From Steromphala cineraria (taxonomy: Eukaryota; Mollusca; Gastropoda; Trochida; Trochidae): a DNA stretch of 64,000 bases. Position numbers and translations under genes: made by a program. Shown piece after piece: positions 12,601 through 26,615 of this stretch (positions within the stretch are counted from its first letter, which is position 1; each line of letters opens with the position of its first letter). The notes below the pieces were generated by a model that made no database searches, was not told the DNA's origin, and saw nothing but the letters and a program-made list of their open reading frames with translations. The stretch spans positions 20,158,093-20,222,092 of the forward strand of contig OU744727.1 of assembly GCA_916613615.1 (NCBI GenBank). The letters are read 5' to 3'.

Positions 12601-13171
12601 TTTCTTAATATGGCTTGGATATGCACCAAAATGGGCTCAAATGTACACAAAAATAAATGCTTTCTGCTGGTGCCAACCAATCTTCTCACAGATTTTTAGT
12701 TTTTGTATAATTGGCTTTAGATGCGACCTTATTGTACATTTGAGCAGATATTGTCATTATTGTCCCTACGATGAAAGTTTCTTAATATGGCTTGGATATG
12801 CACCAAAATGGGCTCAAATGTACACAAAAATAAATGCTATCTGCTGGTGCCAACCAATCTTCTTACAGATTTTTAGTTTTTGTATAATTGGCTTTAGATG
12901 CGACCTTTATGTAGAGTTGAGCAGATATTGTCATTATTTTCCCTACGATTAATTTTTCTTAATATGGCTTGGATATGCACCAAAATGGGCTCAAATGTAC
13001 ACAAAAATAAATGCTTTCTGTTGGTGCCAACCAATCTTCTCACAGATTTTTAGTTTTTGTATAATTGGCTTTAGATGCGACCTTTATGTAGAGTTGAGCA
13101 GATATTGTCATTATTTTCCCTACGATGGAATTTTCTTAATATGGCTTGGATATTCACCAGAATGGGCTCGA

Positions 13172-14941
13172 ATGTACACAAAAATAAATGCTATCTGCTG
13201 GTGCCAACCAATCTTCTCACAGATTTTTAGTTTTTGTATAATTGGCTTTAGATGCGACCTTTATGTAGAGTTGAGCAGATATTGTCATTATTTTCCCTAC
13301 GATGAATTTTTCTTAATATGGCTTGGATATGCACCAAAATGGGCTCAAATGTACACAAAAATAAATGCTATCTGCTGGTGCCAACCAATCTTCTCACAGA
13401 TTTTTAGTTTTTGTATAATTGGCTTTAGATGCGACCGTATTGTACATTTGAGCAGATATTGTCATTATTGTCCCTACGATGAAAGTTTCTTAATATGGCT
13501 TGGATATTCACCAAAATGGGCTCAAATGTACACAAAAATAAATGCTATCTCCTGGTGCCAACCAATCTTCTCACAGATTTTTAGTTTTTGTATAATTGGC
13601 TTTAGATGCGACCTTTATGTAGAGTTGAGCAGATATTGTCATTATTTTCCCTACGATGAAATTTTCTTAATATGGCTTGGATATGCACCAAAATGGGCTC
13701 AAATGTACACAAAAATAAATGCTATCTGCTGGTGCCAACCAATCTTCTCACAGATTTTTAGTTTTTGTATAATTGGCTTTAGATGCGACCTTTATGTAGA
13801 GTTGAGCAGATATTGTCATTATTTTCCCTACGATGAAACTTTCTTAATATGGCTTGGATATGCACAAAAATGGGCTCAAATGTACACAAAAATAAATGCT
13901 ATCTGCTGGTGCCAACTAATCTTCTCGAAGATTTTTTGTTTTTGTATAATTGGCTTTAGATGCGACCTTTATGTAGAGTTGAGCAGATATTGTCATTATT
14001 TTCCCTACGATAAAATTTTCTTAATATGACTTGGATATGCACCAAAATGGGCTCAAATGTACACAAAAATAAATGCTATCTGCTGGTGCCAACCAATCTT
14101 CTCACAGATTTTTAGTTTTTGTATAATTGGCTTTAGATGCGACCTTTATGTAGAGTTGAGCAGATATTGTCATTATTTTCCCTACGATGAATTTTTCTTA
14201 ATATGGCTTGGATATGCACCAAAATGGGCTCAAATGTACACAAAAATAAATGCTATCTGCTGGTGCCAACCAATCTTCTCACAGATTTTTAGTTTTTGTA
14301 TAATTGGCTTTAGATGCGACCGTATTGTACATTTGAGCAGATATTGTCATTATTGTCCCTACGATGAAAGTTTCTTAATATGGCTTGGATATTCACCAAA
14401 ATGGGCTCAAATGTACACAAAAATAAATGCTATCTCCTGGTGCCAACCAATCTTCTCACAGATTTTTAGTTTTTGTATAATTGGCTTTAGATGCGACCTT
14501 TATGTAGAGTTGAGCAGATATTGTCATTATTTTCCCTACGATGAAATTTTCTTAATATGGCTTGGATATGCACCAAAATGGGCTCAAATGTACACAAAAA
14601 TAAATGCTATCTGCTGGTGCCAACCAATCTTCTCACAGATTTTTAGTTTTTGTATAATTGGCTTTAGATGCGACCTTTATGTAGAGTTGAGCAGATATTG
14701 TCATTATTTTCCCTACGATGAAACTTTCTTAATAGGGCTTGGATATGCACAAAAATGGGCTCAAATGTACACAAAAATAAATGCTATCTGCTGGTGCCAA
14801 CTAATCTTCTCACAGATTTTTTGTTTTTGTATAATTGGCTTTAGATGCGACCTTTATGTAGAGTTGAGCAGATATTGTCATTATTTTCCATACGATAAAA
14901 TTTTCTTAATATGACTTGGATATGCACCAAAATGGGCTCAA
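13172..14941 (+). repeat. 5-unit HOR (885 bp), two tandem copies
   Basis: Copy one is 13,172-14,056 and copy two 14,057-14,941. Both have the order GAATTT; B-type with ATATTCACC; CTATCTCCTGG with GAAATT; GAAACT with GCACAAAAATGG; CCAACTAATC with TTTTTTGTTTTTG and GATAAAATT plus TGA. Copies differ by a few bases only, for example CTCGAAGATT near 13,925 and ATAGGGCTTGG near 14,733. This looks like a recent unequal exchange. Confidence 0.85.
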
Positions 14942-15179
14942 ATGTACACAAAAATAAATGATATCTGCTGGTGCCAACCAATCTTCTCACAGATTTTTAG
15001 TTTTTGTATAATTGGCTTTAGATGCGACCTTTATGTAGAGTTGAGCAGATATTGTCATTATTTTCCCTACGATAAAATTTTCTTAATATGGCTTGGATAT
15101 TCACCAGAATGGGCTCAAATGTACACAAAAATAAATGCTTTCTGCTGGTGCCAACCAATCTTCTCACAGATTTTTAGTT

Positions 15180-18010
15180 TTTTGTATAATTGGCTTTAGA
15201 TGCGACCTTTATGTAGAGTTGAGCAGATATTGTCATTATTTTCCCTACGATGAAAGTTTCTTAATATGGCTTGGATATGCACCAAAAATGGGCTCAAATG
15301 TACACAAAAATAAATGCTATCTGCTGGTGCCAACCAATCTTCTCACAGATTTTTAGTTTTGTATAATTGGCTTTAGATGCGACCTTTATTTAGAGTTGAG
15401 CAGATATTGTCATTATTTTCCCTACGATGAAATTTTCTTAATATGGCTTGGATATGCACCAAAATGGGCTCAAATGTACACAAAAATAAATGCTATCTGC
15501 TGGTGCCAACCAATCTTCTCACAGATTTTTAGTTTTTGTATAATTGGCTTTAGATGCGACCTTTATGTAGAGTTGAGCAGATATTGTCATTATTTTCCCT
15601 ACGATGAAATTTTTTTAATATGGCTTGGATATGCACCAAAATGGGCTCAAATGTACACAAACATAAATGCTATCTGCTGGTGCCAACCAATCTTCTCACA
15701 GATTTTTAGTTTTTGTATAATTGGCTTTAGATGCGACCTTTATGTAGAGTTGAGCAGATATTGTCATTATTTTCCCTACGATAAAATTTTCTTAATATGG
15801 CTTGGATATGCACCAAAATGGGCTCAAATGTACACAAAAATAAATGCTTTCTGCTGGTGCCAACCAATCTTCTCACAGATTTTTAGTTTTGTATAATTGG
15901 CTTTAGATGCGACCTTTATGTAGAGTTGAGCAGATATTGTCATTATTTTCCCTACGATTAAATTTTCTTAATATGGCTTGGATATGCACCAAAATGGGCT
16001 TAAATGTATACAAAAATAAATGCTATCTGCTGGTGCCAACCAATCTTCTCACAGATTTTTAGTTTTTGTATAATTGGCTTTAGATGCGACCTTTATGTAG
16101 AGTTGAGCAGATATTGTCATTATTTTCCCTACGATGAATTTTTTCTTAATATGGCTTGGATATGCACCAAAATGGGCTCAAATGTACACAAAAATAAATG
16201 CTTTCTGCTGGTGCCAACCAATCTTCTCACAGATTTTTAGTTTTTGTATAATTGGCTTTAGATGCGACCGTATTGTACATTTGAGCAGATATTGTCATTA
16301 TTGTCCCTACGATGAAAGTTTCTTAATATGGCTTGGATATTCACCAAAATTGGCTCAAATGTACACAAAAATAAATGCTATCTCCTGGTGCCAACCAATC
16401 TTCTCACAGATTTTTAGTTTTTGTATAATTGGCTTTAGATGCGATCTTAATGTAGAGTTGAGCAGATATTGTCATTATTTTCCCTACGATGGAATTTTCT
16501 TAATATGGCTTGGATATTCACCAGAATGGGCTCAAATGTACACAAAAATAAATGCTATCTGCTGATGCCAACCAATTCGTCTCACAGATTTTTAGTTTTT
16601 GTATAATTGGCTTTAGATGCGACCTTTATGTAGAGTTGAGCAGATATTGTCATTATTTTCCCTACGATGAAATTTTCTTAATATGGCTTGGATATGCACC
16701 AAAATGGGCTCAAATGTACACAAAAATAAATGCTATCTCCTGGTGCCAACCACTCTTCTCACAGATTTTTAGTTTTTTGTATAATTGGCTTTAGATGCGA
16801 CCTTTATGTAGAGTTGAGCAGATATTGTCATTATTTTCCCTACGATGAAATTTTCTTAATATGGCTTGGATATGCACAAAAATGGGCTCAAATGTACACA
16901 AAAATAAATGCTATCTGCTGGTGCCAACCAATCTTCTCACAGATTTTTAGTTTTTGTATAATTGGCTTTAGATGCGACCTTTATGTAGAGTTGAGCAGAT
17001 ATTGTCATTATTTTCCCTACGATGAATTTTTCTTAATATGGCTTGGATATGCACCAAAATGGGCTCAAATGTACACAAAAATAAATGCTTTCTGCTGGTG
17101 CCAACCAATCTTCTCACAGATTTTTAGTTTTTGTATAATTGGCTTTAGATGCGACCTTTATGTAGAGTTGAGCAGATATTGTCCATTATTTTTCCCTACG
17201 ATGAAATTTTCTTAATATGGCTTGGATATGCACCAAAATGGGCTCAAATGTACACAAAAATAAATGCTATCTGCTGGTGCCAACCAATCTTCTCACAGAT
17301 TTTTAGTTTTTGTATAATTGGCTTTAGATGCGACCTTTATGTAGAGTTGAGCAGATATTGTCATTATTTTCCCTACGATGAAATTTTCTTAATATGGCTT
17401 GGATATGCACCAAAATGGGCTCAAATGTACACAAAAATAAATGCTATCTGCTAGTGCCAAACAATCTTCTCACAGATTTTTAGTTTTTGTATAATTGGCT
17501 TTAGATGCGACCTTTATGTAGAGTTGAGCAGATATTGTCATTATTTTCCCTACGATAAAATTTTCTTAATATGGCTTGGATATGCACCAAAAATGGGCTC
17601 AAATGACACAAAAATAAATGCTTTCCAACCAATCTTCTCACAGATTTTTAGTTTTTGTATAATTGGCTTTAGATGCGACCTTTATGTAGAGTTGAGCAGA
17701 TATTGTCATTATTTTCCCTACGATGAAATTTTCTTAATATGGCTTGGATATGCACCAAAATGGGCTCAAATGTACAAAAAAATAAATGCTATCTGCTGGT
17801 GCCAACCAATCTTCTCACAGATTTTTAGTTTTTGTATAATTGGCTTTTGATGCGACCTTTATGTAGAGTTGAGCAGATATTGTCATTATTTTCCCTACGA
17901 TGGAATTTTCTTAATATGGCTTGGATATTCACCAGAATGGGCTCAAATGTACACAAAAATAAATGCTTTCTGCTGGTGCCAACCAATCTTCTCACAGATT
18001 TTTAGTTTTG
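15180..18010 (+). repeat. Indel-rich stretch of the array
   Basis: At least twelve length changes fall in about 2.8 kb: extra T near 15,182; extra A near 15,287; lost T near 15,357; lost T near 15,890; extra T near 16,141; CCAATTCGTCTC near 16,576; extra T near 16,774; TGTCCATTATTTTTCCC near 17,180 (two extra bases); extra A near 17,590; lost T near 17,605; a 9-bp loss near 17,625; and lost T near 18,008. Some of the lost T changes in AGTTTTGTATAATT are shared with other units, and the extra T near 15,182 with about 660, so those are real variants. The rest look private. Confidence 0.8.
17606..17773 (+). repeat. Shortened unit with 9-bp deletion
   Basis: The segment CTTTCTGCTGGTGCCAACC is reduced to CTTTCCAACC at 17,621-17,630, removing TGCTGGTGC or an equivalent nine bases. 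The same unit has lost the T of ATGTACAC (AAATGACACA at 17,601-17,610), and the unit before it has gained an A in ACCAAAAATGGG. It is the most altered unit I found. Confidence 0.85.
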
Positions 18011-18122
18011 TATAATTGGCTTTAGATGCGACCTTTATGTAGAGTTGAGCAGATATTGTCATTATTTTCCCTACGATGAAATTTTCTTAATATGGCTTGG
18101 ATATGCACCAAAATGGGCTTAA

Positions 18123-19334
18123 ATGTACACAAAAATAAATGCTATCTGCTGGTGCCAACCAATCTTCTCACAGATTTTTAGTTTTTGTAAAATTGGCTTT
18201 AGATGCGACCTTTATGTAGAGTTGAGCAGATATTGTCATTATTTTCCCTACGATGAAATTTTCTTAATATGGCTTGGATATGCACCAAAATGGGCTCAAA
18301 TGTACACAAAAATAAATGCTATCTGCTGGTGCCAACCAATCTTCTCACAGATTTTTAGTTTTTGTATAATTGGCTTTAGATGCGACCTTTATGTAGAGTT
18401 GAGCAGATATTGTCATTATTTTCCCTACGATGAAACTTTCTTAATATGGCTTGGATATGCACCAAAATGGGCTCAAATGTACACAAAAATAAATGCTATC
18501 TGCTGGTGCCAACCAATCTTCTCACAGATTTTTAGTTTTTGTATAATTGGCTTTAGATGCGACCTTTATGTAGAGTTGAGCAGATATTGTCATTATTTTC
18601 CCTACGATGAAACTTTCTTAATATGGCTTGGATATGCACCAAAATGGGCTCAAATGTACACAAAAATAAATGCTATCTGCTGGTGCCAACCAATCTTCTC
18701 ACAGATTTTTAGTTTTTGTATAATTGGCTTTAGATGCGACCTTTATGTAGAGTTGAGCAGATATTGTCATTATTTTCCTTACGATGAATTTTTCTTAATA
18801 TGGCTTGGATATGCACCAAAATGGGCTCAAATGTACACAAAAATAAATGCTTTCTGCTGGTGCCAACCAATCTTCTCACAGATTTTTAGTTTTTGTATAA
18901 TTGGCTTTAGATGCGACCGTATTGTACATTTGAGCAGATATTGTCATTATTGTCCCTACGATGAAAGTTTCTTAATATGGCTTGGATATTCACCAAAATG
19001 GGCTCAAATGTACACAAAAATAAATGCTATCTGCTGGTGCCAACCAATCTTCTCACAGATTTTTAGTTTTTGTATAATTGGCTTTAGATGCGACCTTTAT
19101 GTAGAGTTGAGCAGATATTGTCATTATTTTCCCTACGATGAAACTTTCTTAATATGGCTTGGATATGCACAAAAATGGGCTCAAATGTACACAAAAATAA
19201 ATGCTATCTGCTGGTGCCAACCAATCTTCTCACAGATTTTTAGTTTTTGTATAATTGGCTTTAGATGCGACCTTTATGTAGAGTTGAGCATATATTGTCA
19301 TTATTTTCCCTACGATAAAATGTTCTTAATATGA
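18123..19334 (+). repeat. Second copy of the 3,967-5,709 segment, one trio shorter
   Basis: Seven units carry the same succession of diagnostic alleles as 3,967-5,709, ending in the same GATAAAATG plus ATATGA unit. The copy has private changes such as GTAAAATTGG near 18,187, TTCCTTACGATG near 18,776 and GAGCATATATTG near 19,287. The offset from the first copy is 14,156 at the start and 13,625 at the end. Confidence 0.75.
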
Positions 19335-21484
19335 CTTGGATATGCACCAAAATGGGCTCAAATGTACAAAAAAATAAATGCTATCTGCTGGTGCCAACCA
19401 ATCTTCTCACAGATTTTTAGTTTTTGTATAATTGGCTTTAGATGCGACCTTTATGTAGAGTTGAGCAGATATTGTCATTATTTTCCCTACGATGAATTTT
19501 TCTTAATATGGCTTGGATATGTACCAAAATGGGCTCAAATGTACACAAAAATAAATGCTTTCTGCTGGTGCCAACCAATCTTCTCACAGATTTTTAGTTT
19601 TTGTATAATTGGCTTTAGATGCGACCGTATTGTACATTTGAGCAGATATTGTCATTATTGTCCCTACGATGAAAGTTTCTTAATATGGCTTGGATATTCA
19701 CCAAAATGGGCTCAAATGTACACAAAAATAAATGCTTTCTGCTGGTGCCAACCAATCTTCTCACAGATTTTAGTTTTTGTATAATTGGCTTTAGATGCGA
19801 CCTTATTGTACATTTGAGCAGATATTGTCATTATTGTCCCTACGATGAAACTTTCTTAATATGGCTTGGATATGCACCAAAATGGGCTCAAATGTACACA
19901 AAAATAAATGCTATCTGCTGGTGCCAACCAATCTTCTCACAGATTTTTAGTTTTTGTATAATTGGCTTTAGATGCGACCTTTATGTAGAGTTGAGCAGAT
20001 ATTGTCATTATATTCCCTACGATTGAATTTTCTTAATATGGCTTGGATATGCACCAAAATGGGCTCAAATGTACACAAAAATAAATGCTATCTGCTGGTG
20101 CCAACCAATCTTCTCACAGATTTTTAGTTTTTGTATAATTGGCTTTAGATGCGATCTTAATGTAGAGTTGAGCTGATATTGTCATTATTTTCCCTACGAT
20201 GGAATTTTCTTAATATGGCTTGGATATTCACCAGAATGGGCTCAAATGTACACAAAAATAAATGCTATCTGCTGATGCCAACCAATCTTCTCACAGATTT
20301 TTAGTTTTTGTATAATTGGCTTTAGATGCGACCTTTATGTAGAGTTGAACAGATATTGTCATTATTTTCCCTACGATGAAATTTTCTTAATATGGCTTGG
20401 ATATGCACCAAAATGGGCTCAAATGTACACAAAAATAAATGCTATCTGCTGGTGCCAACCAATCTTCTCACAGATTTTTAGTTTTTGTATAATTGGCTTT
20501 AGATGCGACCTTTATGTAGAGTTGAGCAGGTATTGTCATTATTTTCCCTACGATGAATTTTTCTTAGTATGGCTTGGATATGCACCAAAATGGGCTCAAA
20601 TGTACACAAAAATAAATGCTTTCTGCTGGTGCCAACCAATCTTCTCACAGATTTTTAGTTTTTGTATAATTGGCTTTAGATGCGACCTTTATGTAGAGTT
20701 GAGCAGATATTGTCATTATTTTCCCTACGATGAAATTTTCTTAATATGGCTTGGATATGCACCAAAATGGGCTCAAATGTACACAAAAATAAATGCTATC
20801 TGCTGGTGCCAACCAATCTTCTCACAGATTTTTAGTTTTTGTATAATTGGCTTTAGATGCGACCTTTATGTAGAGTTGAGCAGATATTGTCATTATTTTC
20901 CCTACGATGAAATTTTCTTAATATGGCTTGGATATGCACCAAAATGGGCTCAAATGTACACAAAAATAAATGCTATCTGCTGGTGCCAACCAATCTTCTC
21001 ACAGATTTTTAGTTTTTGTATAATTGGCTTTAGATGCGACCTTTATGTAGAGTTGAGCAGATATTGTCATTATTTTCCCTACGATAAAATTTTCTTAATA
21101 TGGCTTGGATATGCACCAAAATGGGCTCAAATGTACACAAAAATAAATGATATCTGCTGGTGCCAACCAATCTTCTCACAGATTTTTAGTTTTTGTATAA
21201 TTGGCTTTAGATGCGACCTTATTGTAGAGTTGAGCAGATATTGTCATTATTGTCCCTACGATGAAAGTTTCTTAATATGGCTTGGATATGCACCAAAATG
21301 GGCTCAAATGTACACAAAAATAAATGCTATCTGCTGGTGCCAACCAATCTTCTTACAGATTTTTAGTTTTTGTATAATTGGCTTTAGATGCGACCTTTAT
21401 GTAGAGTTGAGCAGATATTGTCATTATTTTCCCTACGATTAATTTTTCTTAATATGGCTTGGATATGCACCAAAATGGGCTCAA

Positions 21485-23937
21485 ATGTACACAAAAATAA
21501 ATGCTTTCTGTTGGTGCCAACCAATCTTCTCACAGATTTTTAGTTTTTGTATAATTGGCTTTAGATGCGACCTTTATGTAGAGTTGAGCAGATATTGTCA
21601 TTATTTTCCCTACGATGGAATTTTCTTAATATGGCTTGGATATTCACCAGAATGGGCTCAAATGTACACAAAAATAAATGCTATCTGCTGGTGCCAACCA
21701 ATCTTCTCACAGATTTTTAGTTTTTGTATAATTGGCTTTAAATGCGACCTTTATGTAGAGTTGAGCAGATATTGTCATTATTTTCCCTACGATGAAATTT
21801 TCTTAATATGGCTTGGATATGCACCAAAATGGGCTCAAATGTACACAAAAATAAATGCTTTCTGCTGGTGCCAACCAATCTTCTCACAGATTTTTAGTTT
21901 TTGTATAAATGGCTTTAGATGCGACTGATTGTACATTTGAGCAGATATTGTCATTATTGTCCCTACGATGAAAGTTTCTTAATATGGCTTGGATATTCAC
22001 CAAAATGGGCTCAAATGTACACAAAAATAAATGCTATCTCCTGGTGCCAACCAATCTTCTCACAGATTTTTAGTTTTTGTATAATTGGCTTTAGATGCGA
22101 CCTTTATGTAGAGTTGAGCAGATATTGTCATTATTTTCCCTACGATGAAACTTTCTTAATATGGCTTGGATATGCACAAAAATGGGCTCAAATGTACACA
22201 AAAATAAATGCTATCTGCTGGTGCCAACCAATCTTCTCACAGATTTTTAGTTTTTGTATAATTGGCTTTAGATGCGACCTTTATGTAGAGTTGAGCAGAT
22301 ATTGTCATTATTTTCCCTACGATGAAATTTTCTTAATATGGCTTTAATATGCACCAAAATGGGCTCAAATGTACACAAAAATAAATGCTATCTGCTGGTG
22401 CCAACCAATCTTCTCACAGATTTTTAGTTTTTGTATAATTGGCTTTAGATGCGACCTTTATGTAGAGTTGAGCAGATATTGTCATTATTTTCCCTACGAT
22501 GAAATTTTCTTAATATGGCTTGGATATGCACCAAAATGGGCTCAAATGTACACAAAAATAAATGCTATCTGCTGGTGCCAACCAATCTTCTCACAGATTT
22601 TTAGTTTTTGTATAATTGGCTTTAGATGCGACCTTTATGTAGAGTTGAGCAGATATTGTCATTATTTTCCCTACGATAAAATTTTCTTAATATGGCTTGG
22701 ATATGCACCAAAATGGGCTCAAATGTACACAAAAATAAATGCTTTCTGCTGGTGCCAACCAATCTTCTCACAGATTTTTAGTTTTTGTATAATTGGCTTT
22801 AGATGCGACCTTATTGTACATTTGAGCAGATATTGTCATTATTGTCCCTACGATGAAAGTTTCTTAATATGGCTTGGATATGCACCAAAATGGGCTCAAA
22901 TGTACACAAAAATAAATGCTATCTGCTGGTGCCAACCAATCTTCTTACAGATTTTTAGTTTTTGTATAATTGGCTTTAGATGCGACCTTTATGTAGAGTT
23001 GAGCAGATATTGTCATTATTTTCCCTACGAATAATTTTTCTTAATATGGCTTGGATATGCACCAAAATGGGCTCAAATGTACACAAAAATAAATGCTTTC
23101 TGTTGGTGCCAACCAATCTTCTCACAGATTTTTAGTTTTTGTATAATTGGCTTTAGATGCGACCTTTATGTAGAGTTGAGCAGATATTGTCATTATTTTC
23201 CCTACGATGGAATTTTCTTAATATGGCTTGGATATTCACCAGAATGGGCTCAAATGTACACAAAAATAAATGCTATCTGCTGGTGCCAACCAATCTTCTC
23301 ACAGATTTTTAGTTTTTGTATAATTGGCTTTAAATGCGACCTTTATGTAGAGTTGAGCAGATATTGTCATTATTTTCCCTACGATGAAATTTTCTTAATA
23401 TGGCTTGGATATGCACCAAAATGGGCTCAAATGTACACAAAAATAAATGCTTTCTGCTGGTGCCAACCAATCTTCTCACAGATTTTTAGTTTTTGTATAA
23501 ATGGCTTTAGATGCGACTGATTGTACATTTGAGCAGATATTGTCATTATTGTCCCTACGATGAAAGTTTCTTAATATGGCTTGGATATTCACCAAAATGG
23601 GCTCAAATGTACACAAAAATAAATGCTATCTCCTGGTGCCAACCAATCTTCTCACAGATTTTTAGTTTTTGTATAATTGGCTTTAGATGCGACCTTTATG
23701 TAGAGTTGAGCAGATATTGTCATTATTTTCCCTACGATGAAACTTTCTTAATATGGCTTGGATATGCACAAAAATGGGCTCAAATGTACACAAAAATAAA
23801 TGCTATCTGCTGGTGCCAACCAATCTTCTCACAGATTTTTAGTTTTTGTATAATTGGCTTTAGATGCGACCTTTATGTAGAGTTGAGCAGATATTGTCAT
23901 TATTTTCCCTACGATAAAATTTTCTTAATATGACTTG
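21485..23937 (+). repeat. 9-unit spaced duplication (offset 1,592 bp)
   Basis: The stretch 21,485-22,345 recurs at 23,077-23,937 with an offset of nine units minus one base. Shared tags in order are TTCTGTTGGTGCC, GATGGAATTTTC with ATATTCACCAGAATGG, GGCTTTAAATGCGACC, GTATAAATGGC followed by GCGACTGATTGTACATTTG (one base short), CTATCTCCTGG and GCACAAAAATGG. The short B-type form GCGACTGATTG is seen only at these two places (about 21,922 and 23,514). Confidence 0.8.
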
Positions 23938-23960
23938 GATATGCACCAAAATGGGCTCAA

Positions 23961-26438
23961 ATGTACACAAAAATAAATGCTATCTGCTGGTGCCAACCAA
24001 TCTTCTCACAGATTTTTAGTTTTTGTATAATTGGCTTTAGATGCGACCTTTATGTAGAGTTGAGCAGATATTGTCATTATTTTCCCTACGATGGAATTTT
24101 CTTAATATGGCTTGGATATTCACCAGAATGGGCTCAAATGTACACAAAAATAAATGCTATCTGCTGGTGCCAACCAATCTTCTCACAGATTTTTAGTTTT
24201 GGTATAATTGGCTTTAAATGCGACCTTTATGTAGAGTTGAGCAGATATTGTCATTATTTTCCCTACGATGAAATTTTCTTAATATGGCTTGGATATGCAC
24301 CAAAATGGGCTCAAATGTACACAAAAATAAATGCTATCTGCTGGTGCCAACCAATCTTCTCACAGATTTTTAGTTTTTGTATAATTGGCTTTAGATGCGA
24401 CCTTTATGTAGAGTTGAGCAGATATTGTCATTATTTTCCCTACGATGAAATTTTCTTAATATGGCTTGGATATGCACCAAAATGGGCTCAAATGTACACA
24501 AAAATAAATGCTATCTGCTGGTGCCAACCAATCTTCTCACAGATTTTTAGTTTTTGTATAATTGGCTTTAGATGCGACCTTTATGTAGAGTTGAGCAGAT
24601 ATTGTCATTATTTTCCCTACGATAAAATTTTCTTAATATGGCTTGGATATGCACCAAAATGGGCTCAAATGTACACAAAAATAAATGCTTTCTGCTGGTG
24701 CCAACCAATCTTCTCACAGATTTTTAGTTTTTGTATAATTGGCTTTAGATGCGACCTTATTGTACATTTGAGCAGATATTGTCATTATTGTCCCTACGAT
24801 GAAAGTTTCTTAATATGGCTTGGATATGCACCAAAATGGGCTCAAATGTACACAAAAATAAATGCTATCTGCTGGTGCCAACCAATCTTCTCACAGATTT
24901 TTAGTTTTTGTATAATTGGCTTTAGATGCGACCTTTATGTAGAGTTGAGCAGATATTGTCATTATTTTCCCTACGATGAAACTTTCTTAATATTGCTTGG
25001 ATATGCACAAAAATGGGCTCAAATGTACACAAAAATAAATGCTATCTGCTGGTGCCAACCAATCTTCTCACAGATTTTTAGTTTTTGTATAATTGGCTTT
25101 AGATGCGACCTTTATGTAGAGTTGAGCAGATATTGTCATTATTTTCCCTACGATAAAATTTTCTTAATATGACTTGGATATGCACCAAAATGGGCTCAAA
25201 TGTACACAAAAATAAATGCTATCTGCTGGTGCCAACCAATCTTCTCACAGATTTTTAGTTTTTGTATAATTGGCTTTAGATGCGACCTTTATGTAGAGTT
25301 GAGCAGATATTGTCATTATTTTCCCTACGATGGAATTTTCTTAATATGGCTTGGATATTCACCAGAATGGGCTCAAATGTACACAAAAATAAATGCTATC
25401 TGCTGGTGCCAACCAATCTTCTCACAGATTTTTAGTTTTTGTATAATTGGCTTTAAATGCGACCTTTATGTAGAGTTGAGCAGATATTGTCATTATTTTC
25501 CCTACGATGAAATTTTCTTAATATGGCTTGGATATGCACCAAAATGGGCTCAAATGTACACAAAAATAAATGCTATCTGCTGGTGCCAACCAATCTTCTC
25601 ACAGATTTTTAGTTTTTGTATAATTGGCTTTAGATGCGACCTTTATGTAGAGTTGAGCAGATATTGTCATTATTTTCCCTACGATGAAATTTTCTTAATA
25701 TGGCTTGGATATGCACCAAAATGGGCTCAAATGTACACAAAAATAAATGCTATCTGCTGGTGCCAACCAATCTTCTCACAGATTTTTAGTTTTTGTATAA
25801 TTGGCTTTAGATGCGACCTTTATGTACATTTGAGCAGATATTGTCATTATTTTCCCTACGATAAAATTTTCTTAATATGGCTTGGATATGCACCAAAATG
25901 GGCTCAAATGTACACAAAAATAAATGCTTTCTGCTGGTGCCAACCAATCTTCTCACAGATTTTTAGTTTTTGTATAATTGGCTTTAGATGCGACCTTATT
26001 GTACATTTGAGCAGATATTGTCATTATTGTCCCTACGATGAAAGTTTCTTAATATGGCTTGGATATGCACCAAAATGGGCTCAAATGTACACAAAAATAA
26101 ATGCTATCTGCTGGTGCCAACCAATCTTCTCACAGATTTTTAGTTTTTGTATAATTGGCTTTAGATGCGACCTTTATGTAGAGTTGAGCAGATATTGTCA
26201 TTATTTTCCCTACGATGGAATTTTCTTAATATGGCTTGGATATGCACCAAAATGGGCTCAAATGTACACAAAAATAAATGCTATCTGCTGGTGCCAACCA
26301 ATCTTCTCACAGATTTTTAGTTTTTGTATAATTGGCTTTAGATGCGACCTTTATGTAGAGTTGAGCAGATATTGTCATTATTTTCCCTACGATGAAATTT
26401 TCTTAATATGGCTTGGATATGCACCAAAATGGGCTCAA
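23961..26438 (+). repeat. 7-unit HOR (1,239 bp), two copies with divergent tails
   Basis: Units from 23,961 match units from 25,200: GATGGAATT with ATATTCACCAGAATGG; AAATGCGACC; GAAATT; GATAAAATT; B-type. The match is clear for five units (23,961-24,845 against 25,200-26,084). The last two units differ: GAAACT with GCACAAAAATGG and a TGA unit in copy one, GATGGAATT and GAAATT in copy two. Private changes include GGTATAATTGG near 24,200 and TATGTACATTTG near 25,822. Confidence 0.75.
24669..24845 (+). repeat. Representative B-type monomer (linked variant haplotype)
   Basis: B-type units differ from A-type by a linked set of changes: TATTGTACATTTGAGC in place of TATGTAGAGTTGAGC around 91-105, TTATTGTCCC in place of TTATTTTCCC near 122, and GATGAAAGT in place of GATGAAATT near 138. 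Many also carry CTTTCTGC in place of CTATCTGC. Units with the full or partial haplotype start at 69, 5206, 6445, 7153, 8038, 9100, 10694, 11225, 12641, 13349, 14234, 16182, 18831, 19539, 19716, 21839, 22723, 23431, 24669, 25908, 27147, 35819, 37587, 41126, 43070, 44662, 45016, 46076, 46430, 47846, 54034, 55270, 58808, 59869, 60754, 61108 and 61817. One further unit, at 25731, has only the TGTACATTTG part. This is a hand count and may miss a few. Confidence 0.85.
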
Positions 26439-26615
26439 ATGTACACAAAAATAAATGCTATCTGCTGGTGCCAACCAATCTTCTCACAGATTTTTAGTTT
26501 TTGTATAATTGGCTTTAGATGCGATCTTAATGTAGAGTTGAGCAGATATTGTCATTATTTTCCCTACGATGGAATTTTCTTAATATGGCTTGGATATTCA
26601 CCAGAATGGGCTCAA

